From positions 930,001 to 994,000 of the forward strand of contig JAMWFC010000046.1 of assembly GCA_027475525.1 (NCBI GenBank): 64,000 nucleotides of DNA. Reading direction: 5' to 3'. Source of the DNA: Macrolepiota albuminosa. Its lineage: Eukaryota > Basidiomycota > Agaricomycetes > Agaricales > Agaricaceae. This document shows positions 1 to 12,784 of the stretch, in pieces (the first letter of the stretch is position 1; each line of letters begins with the position of its first letter). Under the pieces are notes generated by a model, which saw only the letters and a program-made list of their open reading frames with translations, was not told the DNA's origin and searched no databases. A program made the translations under genes and the position numbers.

Positions 1-1014
1 GCCCCTAGCCAGAGTAAACATGATCTTGGAAGTTGTCTTAGTCTTTTTCTTCCGCTCCTTTTGCTTATTGTTATAGAATGCCAGACAGGCCTTCTTTGAC
101 TCTTTGACTGACTTTCTGGCCATTCCACTACCTTCTAGGATATACCATGGTGCTGTATGATCAGTATAGACATGGGCTGGGCATTTATGAGTTTTGCAAG
201 CCATGCAAGTGATATTCTTTGTGCGGGTGGACCTGCCAGGGAAAGTGGCCAGAGCAGAATCAGTAAGTGTGGAAGAAGGCATATCAGCCTCAAAAAGTGT
301 CTATTTGCCCTCTAAGAAAAGCCTAATCTCAGTTGGTCCATACTTCACAATATCACCAGCCTGTCCCAGGTCATGGGAAATGATAGAACAGATATGCATG
401 AATGACTTATCTGATAGAGCAGAAAGTACAGCTATAGACTTCAATAAGTCCTTTGTCACTTTTCCTGCATTAAATGCACAGTCTATCTTTTTGAATATTA
501 TGTTGATGGTCTTAGTAAGCAGTTCAGATAGGCTATATTTTGCAGTAAGTGCTTCTTGCAACAGCTGGACCTGCTTCACCAAAACTGCCCTGCCATAGCA
601 GTTCTTCAGATATGACTATAGAGCCTTAGGGTTCTTCTTCTTAGCGCATAGTTTCTGTTCAGATAAAGAAAGCGCTCATTTCAAAAATAAGCATGCAAGA
701 TGGCGGTTGGAGGTCTAAGAATGGTAGGCCCTTGGCTCATAGGTAGGGTGTGGCAATGGTATGGGATTGAAGATGTAATCCCACAGTTGCACCATCAAGA
801 GTTCAAGTTTCATCGTGTATGTCTACTTGGTGTACTTGCCGTCATCTTCATTGAGCACATGTTCGGTCCAGGAGGAGGTAATCTTACCTACAGAAAGAAC
901 CGTTGGGTTGGCAGAGCCATTGACACTTTTCATCTCAGCAATATATGCAGTGGAGGGTGTGTCAGAGGAATCCAGGGTGTTTTCAGTTGTCAGCACTATG
1001 GTAGGCAACAATGA
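1..1014 (-). pseudogene. Ty1/copia-type gag relic, runs off the left edge
   Basis: Read on the minus strand from about 1014 down to 1, the translation resembles a copia gag. The pieces lie at 1011-823 (start MLPTIVLTTE), then a frame through about 680-583 into 582-301, then onward to the window edge. A retroviral-type zinc knuckle is recognisable near 215-170 (CMACKTHK..PAHV) with its last cysteine changed to tyrosine. Stops interrupt it, for example GGCAAATAG at about 303-301. A copia-type LTR lies just upstream in this orientation (1127-1415), which fits a 5' LTR followed by gag. Protease and pol would lie beyond the window. The family call rests on my recognition of the gag pattern and the LTR position; a domain search was not possible. 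Confidence 0.55.
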
Positions 1015-1126
1015 GTATAATCAGCATATCAAACAGTTGGTCTAGCGTGAATCGAGTGCAGCAGTAGCCCATAAAACAAATAAGGTCTGTCATTTCTAAA
1101 GGGCAATGCAGCACAAGCTCATACAC

Positions 1127-1415
1127 TGTTAGAAGTGTGTGTCTATAAAATACAGAGGTCACTCCTCAGTCTCCGTATAATGACTTTATTTGCATACCTA
1201 TGAAATACAGAGGTCGCTTTACAGTACATGTAAATTTGTTTGTTCATAATTCTTATAAGTAAACTGCGTACTCACTCTTAGTCTCCGTATAATAACTGAG
1301 GATGACTGTTGCTCTCATCCATATAATATATCTTCATTTTCTACATAGCCCTGAGTATAACCCTGACGGCTAACAATCAGTGTGCACAGTGCTATAGCAT
1401 ACACAGATCTCAACA
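1127..1415 (-). repeat. LTR-C, 5' LTR of the copia relic
   Basis: This 289-bp sequence starts TGTTAGAAGTG and ends in ..TCAACA. A second copy in inverse orientation occupies 43870-44147 and has a perfect 5-bp target duplication there, which fixes the ends of this repeat. The copia gag relic lies on the gag-proximal side. It interrupts a Tc1 transposase relic whose sequence resumes at 1416. Confidence 0.7.
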
Positions 1416-2232
1416 TTCTTCTCATAGCCTCCACATATACTGCTTCTCATCTGACCTAATTCTGTTAATCTTTGTCTCATCTGTTTATAACACTCTTTTA
1501 TAGTCCTCCACAGTTCAGTTTTGATGCTTTCAAGCCCATTTAAGCCATAGTTGCTGATGTCTAGCTTTAAGCATAGAAACTTTCCTTTTTATAGCAGACT
1601 AATACCCCTCATTTTTTAGCACATTTCAGACAGTCTAAGGAGAGACAAGGTTGGAAATAATGTTGTTGATAAAATTAGTGGCTTGGACAGCTGTATCAAG
1701 TCTCTCAATTGAGATTTGTTGAACAACAGCCTATTTATCATATGGAATAAGCTTAACAGAATGGCATCTAAAATGGTTTTCCTTGTCCAACTTCAACTCT
1801 CTACTAATTCTTCCAATAGTAGACTTTTCTAAACCAATTTTAGCTTTAATTTGGCACAGAGAATACTCTTTAGCAAAGAGAAAAGCAATTGCAGAGCATT
1901 GTGCAGAAGGAGTAACTTTTATGATAGTGGTTGAAGACCAAAAAATCTGGAGTTTTCCTGCTTTATTTGTATACTTGTTTATTTAGGCAATTTTTAAGTT
2001 TTTAAGGTTTTGTTGTACTGTACAGTTGTTTCCTATGCTTCAGAGGCTCCAGAAGCATTCAACTTAGCATAGAAAATCTTTAGACTTGTTTTTTTTGGAT
2101 CTCCCTTCAAGATAAAGGACATAAAGAGCTAAAATATATCAATCCAGCTTGGACCACTTTCAAATATATCCAAATATGGTCATATGACTTTGTTTATATT
2201 CCTGCATGTAACTTACTTTTTATAATGTTCCA
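1416..2232 (-). pseudogene. Tc1/mariner transposase relic (N-terminal half)
   Basis: The segment is a diverged copy of 42340-42820 plus 43402-43550, the amino-terminal and upstream part of the Tc1-like transposase at 41.8-43.8 kb. It covers the helix-turn-helix region and the first catalytic segment. It is interrupted by a short LTR-B fragment at about 1940-2107 and cut on the left by the copia LTR. No long frame survives. Confidence 0.6.
1940..2107 (-). repeat. LTR-B fragment inside the Tc1 relic
   Basis: This stretch matches the internal part of LTR-B (compare 22690-22855), including the shared run around gttttaaggttttgttgta. Tc1 sequence continues on both sides. Both LTR ends are missing, so no target duplication can be read. 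Confidence 0.6.
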
Positions 2233-2299
2233 AAAGCACCCTGTAGCTGCACAGCCTGCTATTTCTATGAGGTCTTTTTATTGCATTTTAAATTATACT

Positions 2300-3240
2300 T
2301 GTTGAAATTAGCTTTTAGCCTGCATCAATCTATCTTGTTATTTATAAAAACATTTCATTGCACTGACACTTGAAAAAAATAAAATATTTGTTTACTATCA
2401 AAGTTGCATCACATTCAACTGCCAATCAATAAATTCTTCAAATGCAACATTGGAATTGAGAGTGCCATTTGCTTTGATGCATAACAAAAACTGAGACTCA
2501 CTGCTATTCTTCAACTATCTTGTGGTTTTTAGACAATTCACCTCAACTTTGCATATATAGTATTTGAAATTAAACCAATTGACAAGTGTTGCATAACAAG
2601 TATACCTCTATGTTTTGTATCTGACGAGACACATTGCAAAATTGTTCATATTCCAAGTTAGAGATTGCACAATGGTTGAATTAAGGATGTTTTAAAATTG
2701 AAACATCAAATCAAGATAGGCACAATAGATCTTTTGTTTTATGAGATAATTTATTATAACTAAAGAATGTGAGGAAAATAGAGGTTTTAAAACATCTTTT
2801 GAATGCATTATTACAATGTTGAGAGATGTCTTTGCATCTGCAAGAACAACAACATTTTAAACATTGAGTAAATTCAAAATGAATGATTGAACTCAAAAGT
2901 TAACAGTTAAAGAATAGGATTTGTTCATGTTGTTGATGAATTTGTCTGCATAGTCAGCAGGCATGATGATATCAAGGCTTTGAGGATTAATGTGACAGGC
3001 ATTTAGGAATGATAAAACAAGAGAGCCAAATACGATGTCTTCAATATCTTTTAAAGCAGTTAAGATATTAGCACTATTGAATTTTAAAGAAGCATATTTG
3101 ATGACTATCATATGAGCTATATGTTGATGAACTTCACAGCACAATATTGTGTGAGTTCTGTGCAAAGTTGCCAGATCACAAAGATCTAGATGTTGAAGAA
3201 TTAAATCATGGATGTCAGAACTAAGTATACATATAGTTTA
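2300..3240 (-). pseudogene. Possible F-box / nucleotidyltransferase-like basidiomycete family pseudogene
   Basis: On the minus strand, 3240-2893 reads as an F-box-like start (DLILQHLDLCDLATLHRT) followed by a segment resembling the GS.AL.F....P.SLD core of a large basidiomycete family of uncharacterised F-box proteins. The resemblance fades after a stop near 2893 and continues in shifted frames toward 2300. The region is AT-rich with many stops, so it is not functional. The identification rests on remembered family patterns and is tentative. Nothing nearby suggests a mobile element carried it. Confidence 0.35.
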
Positions 3241-6200
3241 TTCTGCTCAGAAAACATATATAGGAGAAATGAAACGTTAAAAATATGAATGCAGAAGGAT
3301 TCTGAAACCATCCTATACTCTTTCATCTTTCCTGATATAATAACCAAAAATGGATTTTTTCTTGTAATTATAGGCAACATTGGTAAAATTGGTCTTCAAT
3401 TCTTGTTCAAGAAACATCTTTGTAAAAGCATTCAACATCATTATCTATCACCTTCATGCTTCTGTTCTTAGTTGAGCCTTGACACTTTTCACATATCAGT
3501 TGCATCAACCTAATATGAGGGGAAGATACTACAGTTAGATCTGTCTGAGAACAGTGTTGCAAACATTTAATGTTTATTAGGTATGATATATAATATTGAT
3601 AAATGTGTCATCATTATTTCTTTGTCAAAAGAAAATGACAATTAACATTCGAAAGATACTGCATTAATGACATACCAATTACATCTGGAATGTTGAACGC
3701 ATTGTTATATATGACTCATAAATATCAATATATAATAATCTTTCAACTTGTAGTCAATAGGATTCAGCAGATATTTTCATCTTCTTTATATCCTTGCAGA
3801 CTCTGTTTTAAGAGTTGACTAGCAAAAAGGATTCAAAATGTTGATTCTGCAGACAATAACAACATGTAATTTGCATTTATATTGACCAGTCATCTATTAT
3901 CTTATTTGCTATTGTTATACAAAGATAAGTATCTTGCATTATTTTTTGCATCTGCTTATATTTGTAGAAACAAATCAAAGAAGGCATACAAACCAACTCA
4001 CCTGTTTGAATATAATAGACCAAATGATATGTTTAGTTAGAAGAAATGCATTGTTTAAATGCAAAAACAACTTATATAAAAATAGCTCAATAGAATAGGA
4101 CTAGAAAACTGTATAACTTCCTTTGCATGTGAAATTAGATGAGAAATTATTTACACAGCAATGTTTGAAAATTTATATACAAATAGACTTATTCATGTAG
4201 AAGCATTGACAAAATAAAAATGCTTTTGAAATCAATTACTTTATTTGAAATATGGTATTTGAGGTCGAGCATGTCATTGCACCAATCATTGGGTTGTTTG
4301 AAATTCACTTTCCAGTTTATTTGGACTGGAAAGTTGGGATTTATTTTGAGCAATGGACAGTGATGTATTATAGATCATTATACAAGACATTTTGTGTTTT
4401 TGCTACAATGTGTGAAGACTCTAGAGGTTGCATGCACATAATATGTTGAAAATAAATTAAAAATAAATAACAAGTTGTTATATAAAATAGCTGAATACTA
4501 TAACTTAATAGTATTAAAAACTCTGCAGAAGTGAAAAAGAGCATTGAAATATCACATTTTGCAGTGCAGGAAACACCAACTTTGTTAAGGCTATGCAGAT
4601 GTGCTAAAAGCTTTTTCACTAGGCAAAATAGTTTCATAGAAGATAGAAGTTTGCATAATGTCTGTAGACTACAAATGTTGGATTGTTGCCTGGTTTTGCT
4701 CTAAGCCATTGAAAAAAATTAATCTTCAATAATGCTACAATCTGCTTTTTTATTTTGCTGCTGGACTTAGAAGCAATCAAGCACTCTTACAGCAGGCCAT
4801 CAGCAACCTAGCAAAAGGTTTTTGCTGCACTTTTAGAACAGTTATCCATACAAAGAAACATGTCATTTATTATCATGTTTGCTACTCTATTCATAAAATC
4901 TCTTCTATTCATATTTGCTGATTTATATTATTATTCAATCTATCTAGTTTTTCATCACTTTTAAGGCAATTTCTTTCAATAGTTGTGGTTTTTCAGACTT
5001 TGTGTATGTCTGGTGTTAATAATGCATTAGCAGCTCATGAGGCCTAGTATGTCATTATAGAGCATGTACTGCTTTTTGTTCTTTTTGTTCTCTGCTTTTT
5101 ATATCATGTCATTGAAAGATTTTTCCAATGTATTACTCCACCAGCACAGCCTACATTCAACACGTTCACTTTGTAATTCCAGTCTCTGACAGCAATATTA
5201 CACTAACTTTAAAACTCATTTACAGTCTATTAAAATTTGTAGTGACTTGCTAAAAGATATCATTAGTGTGTCTTGTTGGGTCAGGACTTTTTTGCATGCA
5301 GAAAGTGGTGTTATTGAAGCTATGAACCATGCATTAATATTTAAATTTGTAATGACTTGCTAAAAGATATCATTAGTGTGTCTTGTTGGATCAGGACTTT
5401 TTTGCATACAGAAAGTGGTGTTATTGAAGCTATGAACCATGCATTAAATATGTAGGAAGGAATAGTAACAAGAAAGAAATGTAGGTGATAAACTTCAAGA
5501 ATGATAGATACAAATGCAGAGAATGATTCAAAGAGCAGTTGCTTAATCCTTCAACAGTTTACAATTAGTATTCTTCTGCCAAAGCTCATAATAAATGTGT
5601 ACTTACACTTCAGAGCTAACAATGCATTATCATCAATGAAAGATTCATCAATGAATTTCAGACCACCTTTTTAATGTATAAATCAATATTTAGTATTTCA
5701 TTATAATGTTTAAATAATCATAAGTTTTCTTCAGAACTTGCATTATTTTTATGCTAGTCCTATTTATAGCTACAGAAATTTGCTCTTTTGCTCACAATCT
5801 AAGTTAGGTTGATGACCAATCATTTGCTGGTTGGCAATTATATCACTGCACATTGATGACTTGACTTTATATATTTCAGTAATGGTTGCATACCAATTCT
5901 TTAAGGTTGCTTGGATACATTTTTATTTATAATAGTTCCATAAAAAAAAGAAGTCATAATAGAAGTTGATATGATTGCATTTTCTAGTGCATCATTAACA
6001 GATCTAACAAAAGCAATGCAAACAAGGTTTACACATGTATATTTTTTGCTGACATATGTTTTTATCTCATTTGTTTTGTAGATTTCTGTGTGGTAAGACT
6101 TGGATTAAAAGAGTAAACAATTTCCAATACATACTCTTATCATGACTTTAGGTAATTCCTTTATCTCTGATAATGAACTGCTAAAATATAATTAATACAG

Positions 6201-6261
6201 ATACAAATAATGATGTCTGAGATGTGGAAACTATTCAATAAATATCTTTTTTGCTTAACTA
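3241..6261. other. AT-rich, CpG-poor stretch without a recognisable gene
   Basis: All frames are broken and I see no protein pattern I can name. The one clear structure is the 110-bp tandem duplication at 5233-5452. Confidence 0.6.
5233..5452. repeat. 110-bp direct tandem duplication, slightly diverged
   Basis: Copy one (5233-5342) and copy two (5343-5452) differ by only a few transitions (gtagtgac/gtaatgac, gggtcag/ggatcag, gcatgcag/gcatacag). The period is 110 bp and the copies have diverged. It therefore looks like a real genomic duplication, unlike the exact 77-bp ones elsewhere. Confidence 0.85.
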
Positions 6262-6655
6262 CTTACCTAACAAAGGGAGATCTAAAGAAAACAAGTCTAG
6301 AAATTTCCTATGCCAAGTTAGATACTTTTAAGGCCTCTGAAGTGTGGAAAACAACTATACAGTACAACAAAATCTTAAAAACTTAAAAAATTGCCTATAT
6401 AAACAATTGCATAAATAAAAAGCAAACTCTGGAAAATTCTGGCTTATATAAGCAGTCTGGAAGCAATGCTGAAGAGCCTACACTTGTCTGAATGATAGCT
6501 AAAGAATCAGAGCACCTCAAGAGCTGGGAATAGTACTAACAGATAGTGTTCAAAGAATAGAAATAGTAAAATGAGATAATGTCAGAAGAAATATAATAAA
6601 AAGAGAGTGAAGAGATAAGAAGTGAAGGAAGAAAGAAAAAAGGAGTCTCTTGACA
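6262..6655 (+). repeat. LTR-B, 5'-truncated copy
   Basis: It aligns with 16650-17056 (same orientation) and ends in ..GTCTCTTGACA. The first ~110 bp of the LTR are missing. It is more diverged and AT-richer than the copies at 16.5 and 22.4 kb. Confidence 0.75.
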
Positions 6656-8245
6656 CCTGTGACTTTAAGTTTGTGCATACATTACTTTCTGATGAAAAAG
6701 TATTACTGTCTGATTCAGTGGTTGTAATATTTTTAGAATCATCACATTTATTTACTTGACAAGAAATAAAATCTAACAAAAATATTATAATTAGTTTATA
6801 TTTGTATATTTTTCTCATTTCACTTTTATATCATATGATGTAACAATGCAGAGACATAAATCAATATAAGAGTTCTGAGTTTTAATATGTCATAAAAATT
6901 CCACAATGCAATAAGTTTATCGTCACTGTCCAAAATGTCTAACTGCACAAGCTTATTTTGGACAAGGTAGTCTGTGTTCAGATATGGATCATAAAATATG
7001 TTTTATTTGATCTTGAAAACTTTAACCAGGTTAATATAAGCTATATTAGAACAAATTACATATACAATAGTGGCATTGATAGTGGCTCAGTTGCAGAGAA
7101 GATATTATTACTGTTTAAACTAAAATCAAAAAATATATATTTGGTCAAGTGCTTGTTTGAATATTCTTTATTCAGATTCTGTAAAATTAAGTATTTATAT
7201 TACAAATTAAAATACTTCACTTACACTGTATTTTAGTAACATATAAACGATAATGTGATCTTTTATAGTATCATCATTATTAGCTACATTTTTGATTCAA
7301 TTACAAACAAATATATCTTACAATATTCAGGAATGAAGCAGGATTTTATATGTAATGCATCATTTACCTGACTATAAAAAAACTCTTTTAATTTATCTAT
7401 TTTGCAAATAATATTAAGACTGCCTATTTAATTATAAAATAGACCTTGTAAAAAATAGATTGCGTATATGAAAAGCTTTATAACCAAAACGTTCTTGGTT
7501 TTTGAAGTATCATCAAGTTGTTAAAACTGTTAAAACATTTCTTTTGGATATTCAGCATAATGATTATCTTTTGCTGCTACAATAGAATCTGCTAAAGAAG
7601 GTGCAATTTCATCAAAAATGTTTGTCATAAATTCTGCACCATTATTATTTTTGTATATATAATTCTTAGACTATTGTTTTGATGTTCAATAGAAATCTTT
7701 ATTGTATTTAGCTACTGCAAGTATGACAATGTATATTGCCACTATTTTTGATGCAATAGCAGCATAAAGACCAGAGTCAGCATATTTATGAGCTAATTCT
7801 AATGAGATAGATATTTGAACAAACAATAGTTAGAAAAAAAGGAGACAGTTGAATCAATTATATTTGGTAGATGAGCTTTAATAATTTTTTTATTTTTGAT
7901 ATTTTTTATGCTTTCAATTATGTTGCTGAAATCATGCTCAAAAGCACATGTAAAACAAAAAATCAAACATTAAAATAGATGTTCTATATTAAGAAAAGTA
8001 TCATAACCTTATTTTTTTTCCTATACTGACTGTAAAGTTGATTTAATTTGTTTTGAATCTCGAGAGTTTAAGTTGTTAAGAACAGCATATTTGCCATCAG
8101 AGTTATTATTATTCTTAGAAATATTTGCAACATTGGTTTGAATCTTATTAATAACAAAAGAAATATTCTCCACATCTGATGCAGATAAGCTGCCTACATT
8201 TTAAACATTGTTTTGAGTAATAGTATCTAATTGTCTATTATTATA
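6656..8245. other. AT-rich stretch without a recognisable gene
   Basis: Only short, low-complexity frames are present. It lies just downstream of the carboxy terminus of the Helitron relic and may include that element's decayed 3' end. No hairpin plus CTRR terminus is convincing. Confidence 0.5.
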
Positions 8246-11200
8246 TTAATAGATTATTCTATCATTTAATAATTCAAGACGCTTTTTTTTATGACATGTA
8301 TTTTCAGACAAAAAACACATCATTTTTTTAAGTGCAAAAGAATGCAATATTAGTATGCTAGATAATAATGATGCTTGTGACAACATAATATAAAATGTCT
8401 TGGTACCACAATATGATTCCAAATTTATTATTACATTACACATTGTTTGTCTTTTAGCACATTGGTGCTATCATGGCAAAAACAGAAACAATAGGAACTT
8501 GAATTCTGTAGATTGTCTGTAACAAGTGTGTATATTTATCTGTGAATTTTAATATCATTGTATCAGCTAAAATAAGATAATAGTATAGAGGAAAATTTAA
8601 TATTAAAGATGGGTCTGCATTAGATATTTTAACAATATAAGATTGTAGAATGCAGTGATAGTTAGGTCTAATAGTATATTAGATATATCAGATAAAATCA
8701 CAACTACTATTGACAATATCTCCAGCAACATCAAAATTATGTGTAATCAAGACAGATATATCAATGACAAGAAGTATTTTATTCAAATGCTGCCTTGTCT
8801 GACCAGAATATAATTGGAACAAGCTTGCTTTTATCAAATATTTTGAGCATAATACTATTGTAATTGTTAACCAGATCAATGTGCAAATTCTGCTGCTATT
8901 TTTTTATTCAGCACATTTTTTGTTATATTTGATATGACAATAATAAGTGCAGTCAACTATTCAGAGTTTTGTTGAATTTCTCCATTTTTGATTATATGTT
9001 TATTTAATAGCTCAATATTAAGTTGAATGCATTTACTTTCTCTTAATCTAGACAAAAATTTAATAAAATGAAGATTATTAGGGCCTGGTTGTCTATGTTA
9101 TTGTTTCAGGATAACAATAATTTTTGCTAACAGCCATAAAATCTTTCTAAATATAACATCCTGGCTGCCAACTATTTTTCCATATTTGTTGGTATTTATA
9201 TAACTATATAGTCATTTTTCAATGATAGAAGACAGTTGGGCAAAATCTCTAGCAAAAATTACATTAATGTTTTCAAATAGCAAAGCATTATCTTTTGCAA
9301 TGCAAAGTGCCCTGCTAATTAGACACATAAAATGGCAACTAATCTAATACTTTATCTATAAACAGAGTGTCAACACCATCCCACATCTTCATATATTTAC
9401 TGGTTGATTTGTTTGTTTTTGATTCATTTATGCCAATACATAATGCAAAATGCAAAGTTATTCTAGCTACATTTCTAGCAGCAATACTCATATAAGAACA
9501 GACTTGAAATTGTTGTGTTTCATTACAATTTTAGAAAAAAATTTTTAATGCAAGAATGATCTGAGTTTTTCCTATGTCTGCAGCACTATTTAAAAACATC
9601 TTTAAAAGAGACCATGCAGTAGTCATTAGTTTCAAAGCATGATTTGCTACAATGTGAAATGCTCTTTTTTACTTATTATTTAATGTCTATTTTGCAATTA
9701 TAGCAGACAAGTCAATTTTTACAGATACATATTCAATTGCAATAGTATGATTAAAATGTGCTGATACATTTGGCACAACAACAAGTATTGTGTGTAATTG
9801 ATCAATGCTTACAATTGTAGGAGAGATAAGCAGCATCTCATTCCTACATATTATTGCTTGTGCATTTTGTTGTGACTTTTTTTTCTAATAGCAAATTCTG
9901 TTTTCTACTGAGCTTTATAAGAGGATTAATTTGTAACAAGTTCTTCTTTAAGCTGTGGTTAATAAGCACAAGAGTTTGCAAAACCTCTAGAAATATCTGA
10001 TTCATTGAAAAAACCTTCTTTTTGTATATTATATACATATAAAAAGACTTTTAGCTGCTGTATCAATTCAATGAGAGTGAGAATTTTGAATTAAGTCAAG
10101 ATATGCTAGTAAATCACCATTTTGATCAATATCATCATTAAAGTTATTTGCATTAATATCATTGTTATCTGGAGAATGAAATGGAATTGTTTGTATTGCA
10201 TGATGATGTCAATTGGCTCAATGACTATCACAACTATCCTTATATTCATGTAAGATTTGCATGTTGTCTATCATTAATTTGTTTTTATAAGAAAAATATT
10301 CATTTGAAAAATGGCAATTAAAAGCTTCAGACCATGTTTCTTTTGCATTGATCAAATCATCAACAGAATACTATGGTAAGAAAAAAATTAATATAAGACA
10401 ATGATATCTAGCCTGAGAGTAGTCTTTGTCATAACATGGGATTTCAGGTTCAATAGATACAACAACATATCAGCAATTTGGCTGATGAATAACATAATAG
10501 TGAGTTTTGATATCAAGATGTGTAGAATACAATGTGAATATTGCTCTCATTCTAAATGAATTCATCAACAATTGGTTAAACTTAACTAGCATGTTATTAA
10601 AATTCAATATATTTATATCATTCATATTCTCATTATTATCAATTACAAAGACATCTTATTTGCATATGCAATTCTTGTCAATTTGAGCTACAAAATTCTA
10701 CAGACAAATAGATTGCAATCTATTGCTTCTTAGTCGATAGTTATCTACAATGTTAGTTTTTACATGAACAATGTGCAAGTCATCAGGTTTCAAATAAATC
10801 TCATCATCATGCAATGCATTTGGTCCATTAAAGACATTTTCAATGTTTAAATCATTTTATTGCACAGACTGATTTGCTATTAGCTGATATATGCTTGGTT
10901 GGCCTGAATTTTAAAACATGTAACATTTAGGGCTGGGCTGAATTAAATTAACCAACAGGCAACTAATAAAAACAGCAATATTCATGACTAGTAATTTTCT
11001 CATCAAAACCTAACAAAAAACTACAAACTTGTTGGAATGACAGTTCCTAATAAGAAATCAAAGCATGCACATATTTTTGTAACATTTTTTTCCCTTTTAG
11101 TTGAATGTTTTTAAAATCTGGGTTGAAATCTTTAATTTTATGCATGGCATGTTTTAATACTGCAAAGGCAATATGCAATTTCAGTTGTGATTTTGTTATA

Positions 11201-12770
11201 TAATCAGTAATATAATACAAAATAGCTTTGGCAGAAAGTCCAGAGCCAATAAATTTAATGTTTATATTGCATCACATTGCTTTGATAATGGTTTCATTAT
11301 AATTATTGACCATTCCATCTAGCTGGCACAGTTGAATTTCATCAGTAACATTATCAAAAACAGTAAATAGAACAACATTCTCTACACTTAGATTAAAGCA
11401 GCAATGCCTTTTAGTTTTTCATTTGCTGTACTTATAACAAATCGGCCTATGTTTATGAATTTGATATGATCAAACAACATTATGAAAGTCTATAGCCTCA
11501 TTCTCTGATGTTTGTTCAACAGTCCCATTTAATCTCTGAATACTGCATGGATAGACATGATTTGATGGAATATCAACACTTGAATTAGAAGGAACAGAAA
11601 TTGAAGAGGAAATAGCTTCATTCAAAAATTGAATAATTTGCTGTTTTAAAGTTTGTCTACCATTCTGTAAAATGTAAGCTTTGATTTCATTTAGATTAAG
11701 GACACCATCTTGCCAAAGTAACATATGACAATGTAAAGATCCATGACTTTGAGCCTCATCACAACCATAGTAACCTGAGATATGACCAAAAATTTGACCT
11801 TTATTCTTAAAATCATCAGCATTGTAACTCAACAGACATTCCACAAAAGCTTTCATATAAGCATGGAAGAACTATGCTGCTAAAATAGAATTACAAGCAA
11901 TCAAAAAAACTTTATTCACAAAATTTTAGTACATTATCAGAGAGAAGAGCATCAACATCAATTTTTGATGCCTGCAAAAAATTTGATCACAGGGTTATAC
12001 ACATCTGCAGAATTAATTGTGATGAAGAAACTAAGCAATCTAAAATGCATCATCAGCCCACAAACTTTATTCCACATAGTTTGACATGTACTTGAAGTGT
12101 TTGAAACATGACTTATAACAACATTAACTTGTTTCATCAAGGTAAAAACATGCTTTTTCTCTGGATCACGCACTGAAACAACTTCATTCTTTGCAACTTT
12201 GTTAGTCACTCAGGTAACAGTGTCAGGAGAAAGTATTGCAGATTCTGATGCAATGTTAGCAAAATCTTTTCTTTTTACTCTTAAACTTGTTTGTAGCAAA
12301 ACAGCATATCACTGCAAGATATTGAATGCAGTGAACATAAAGGAATGATATGTTTGGAAATGTTTATCTTAAAGATTAAGCAAGTAACAAACATGAGCTT
12401 TAAATGATATAGGTACTTTTCTGTCAAGATCCTGCAGTCCACCAATTCCAAAAGGAAAAAGAGTGAGATACAACATGGGAAAAAGTTGAAGATTGCAAAT
12501 ATCTCTTGTGGGATTAGCCTGATGAGGATACAAAAGATATCCTTCACATTTTTCAATAATATGTTGAACAGCTGCAGCCCAAAGCTCACTACTTGAAGCA
12601 GTCCAATTAACATTGGACACAACAATGCTTTCAAATGGGATCTCAATGGATGTGTTATGAAAATGATCAAAATTATCAAAAATATTGTCAAAATGTGATT
12701 GAAAAAAGTGATTGGTGTCAGATAGGGCTATGTGTTCAACATGGAAGGGCAAACATTCAGTATGATTCAA
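8246..12770 (-). pseudogene. Decayed Helitron Rep/helicase (relic 1)
   Basis: The minus-strand translation keeps the domain order of a Helitron transposase. Helitron-like N-terminal sequence spans about 12770-12380 (LYLTLFPFGIGGLQD) and 12209-11958. The HUH nuclease motif is at about 11720 (HGSLHCHMLLW). The paired-tyrosine motif is near 11200 (YYITDYITK). An eroded Walker A lies near 9570 (AADIGKTQ) followed by YMSIAARNVARITLH. The Pif1-like carboxy end is at 8880-8246, including YIMLSQASLLSSILIL. Such proteins nick and roll-replicate DNA in the nucleus. Dozens of stops and frameshifts show it is dead. The extreme N-terminal domain is absent at the 12.77 kb end, where LINE sequence begins. 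Confidence 0.75.
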
Positions 12771-12784
12771 TCTATCAATTTGAC

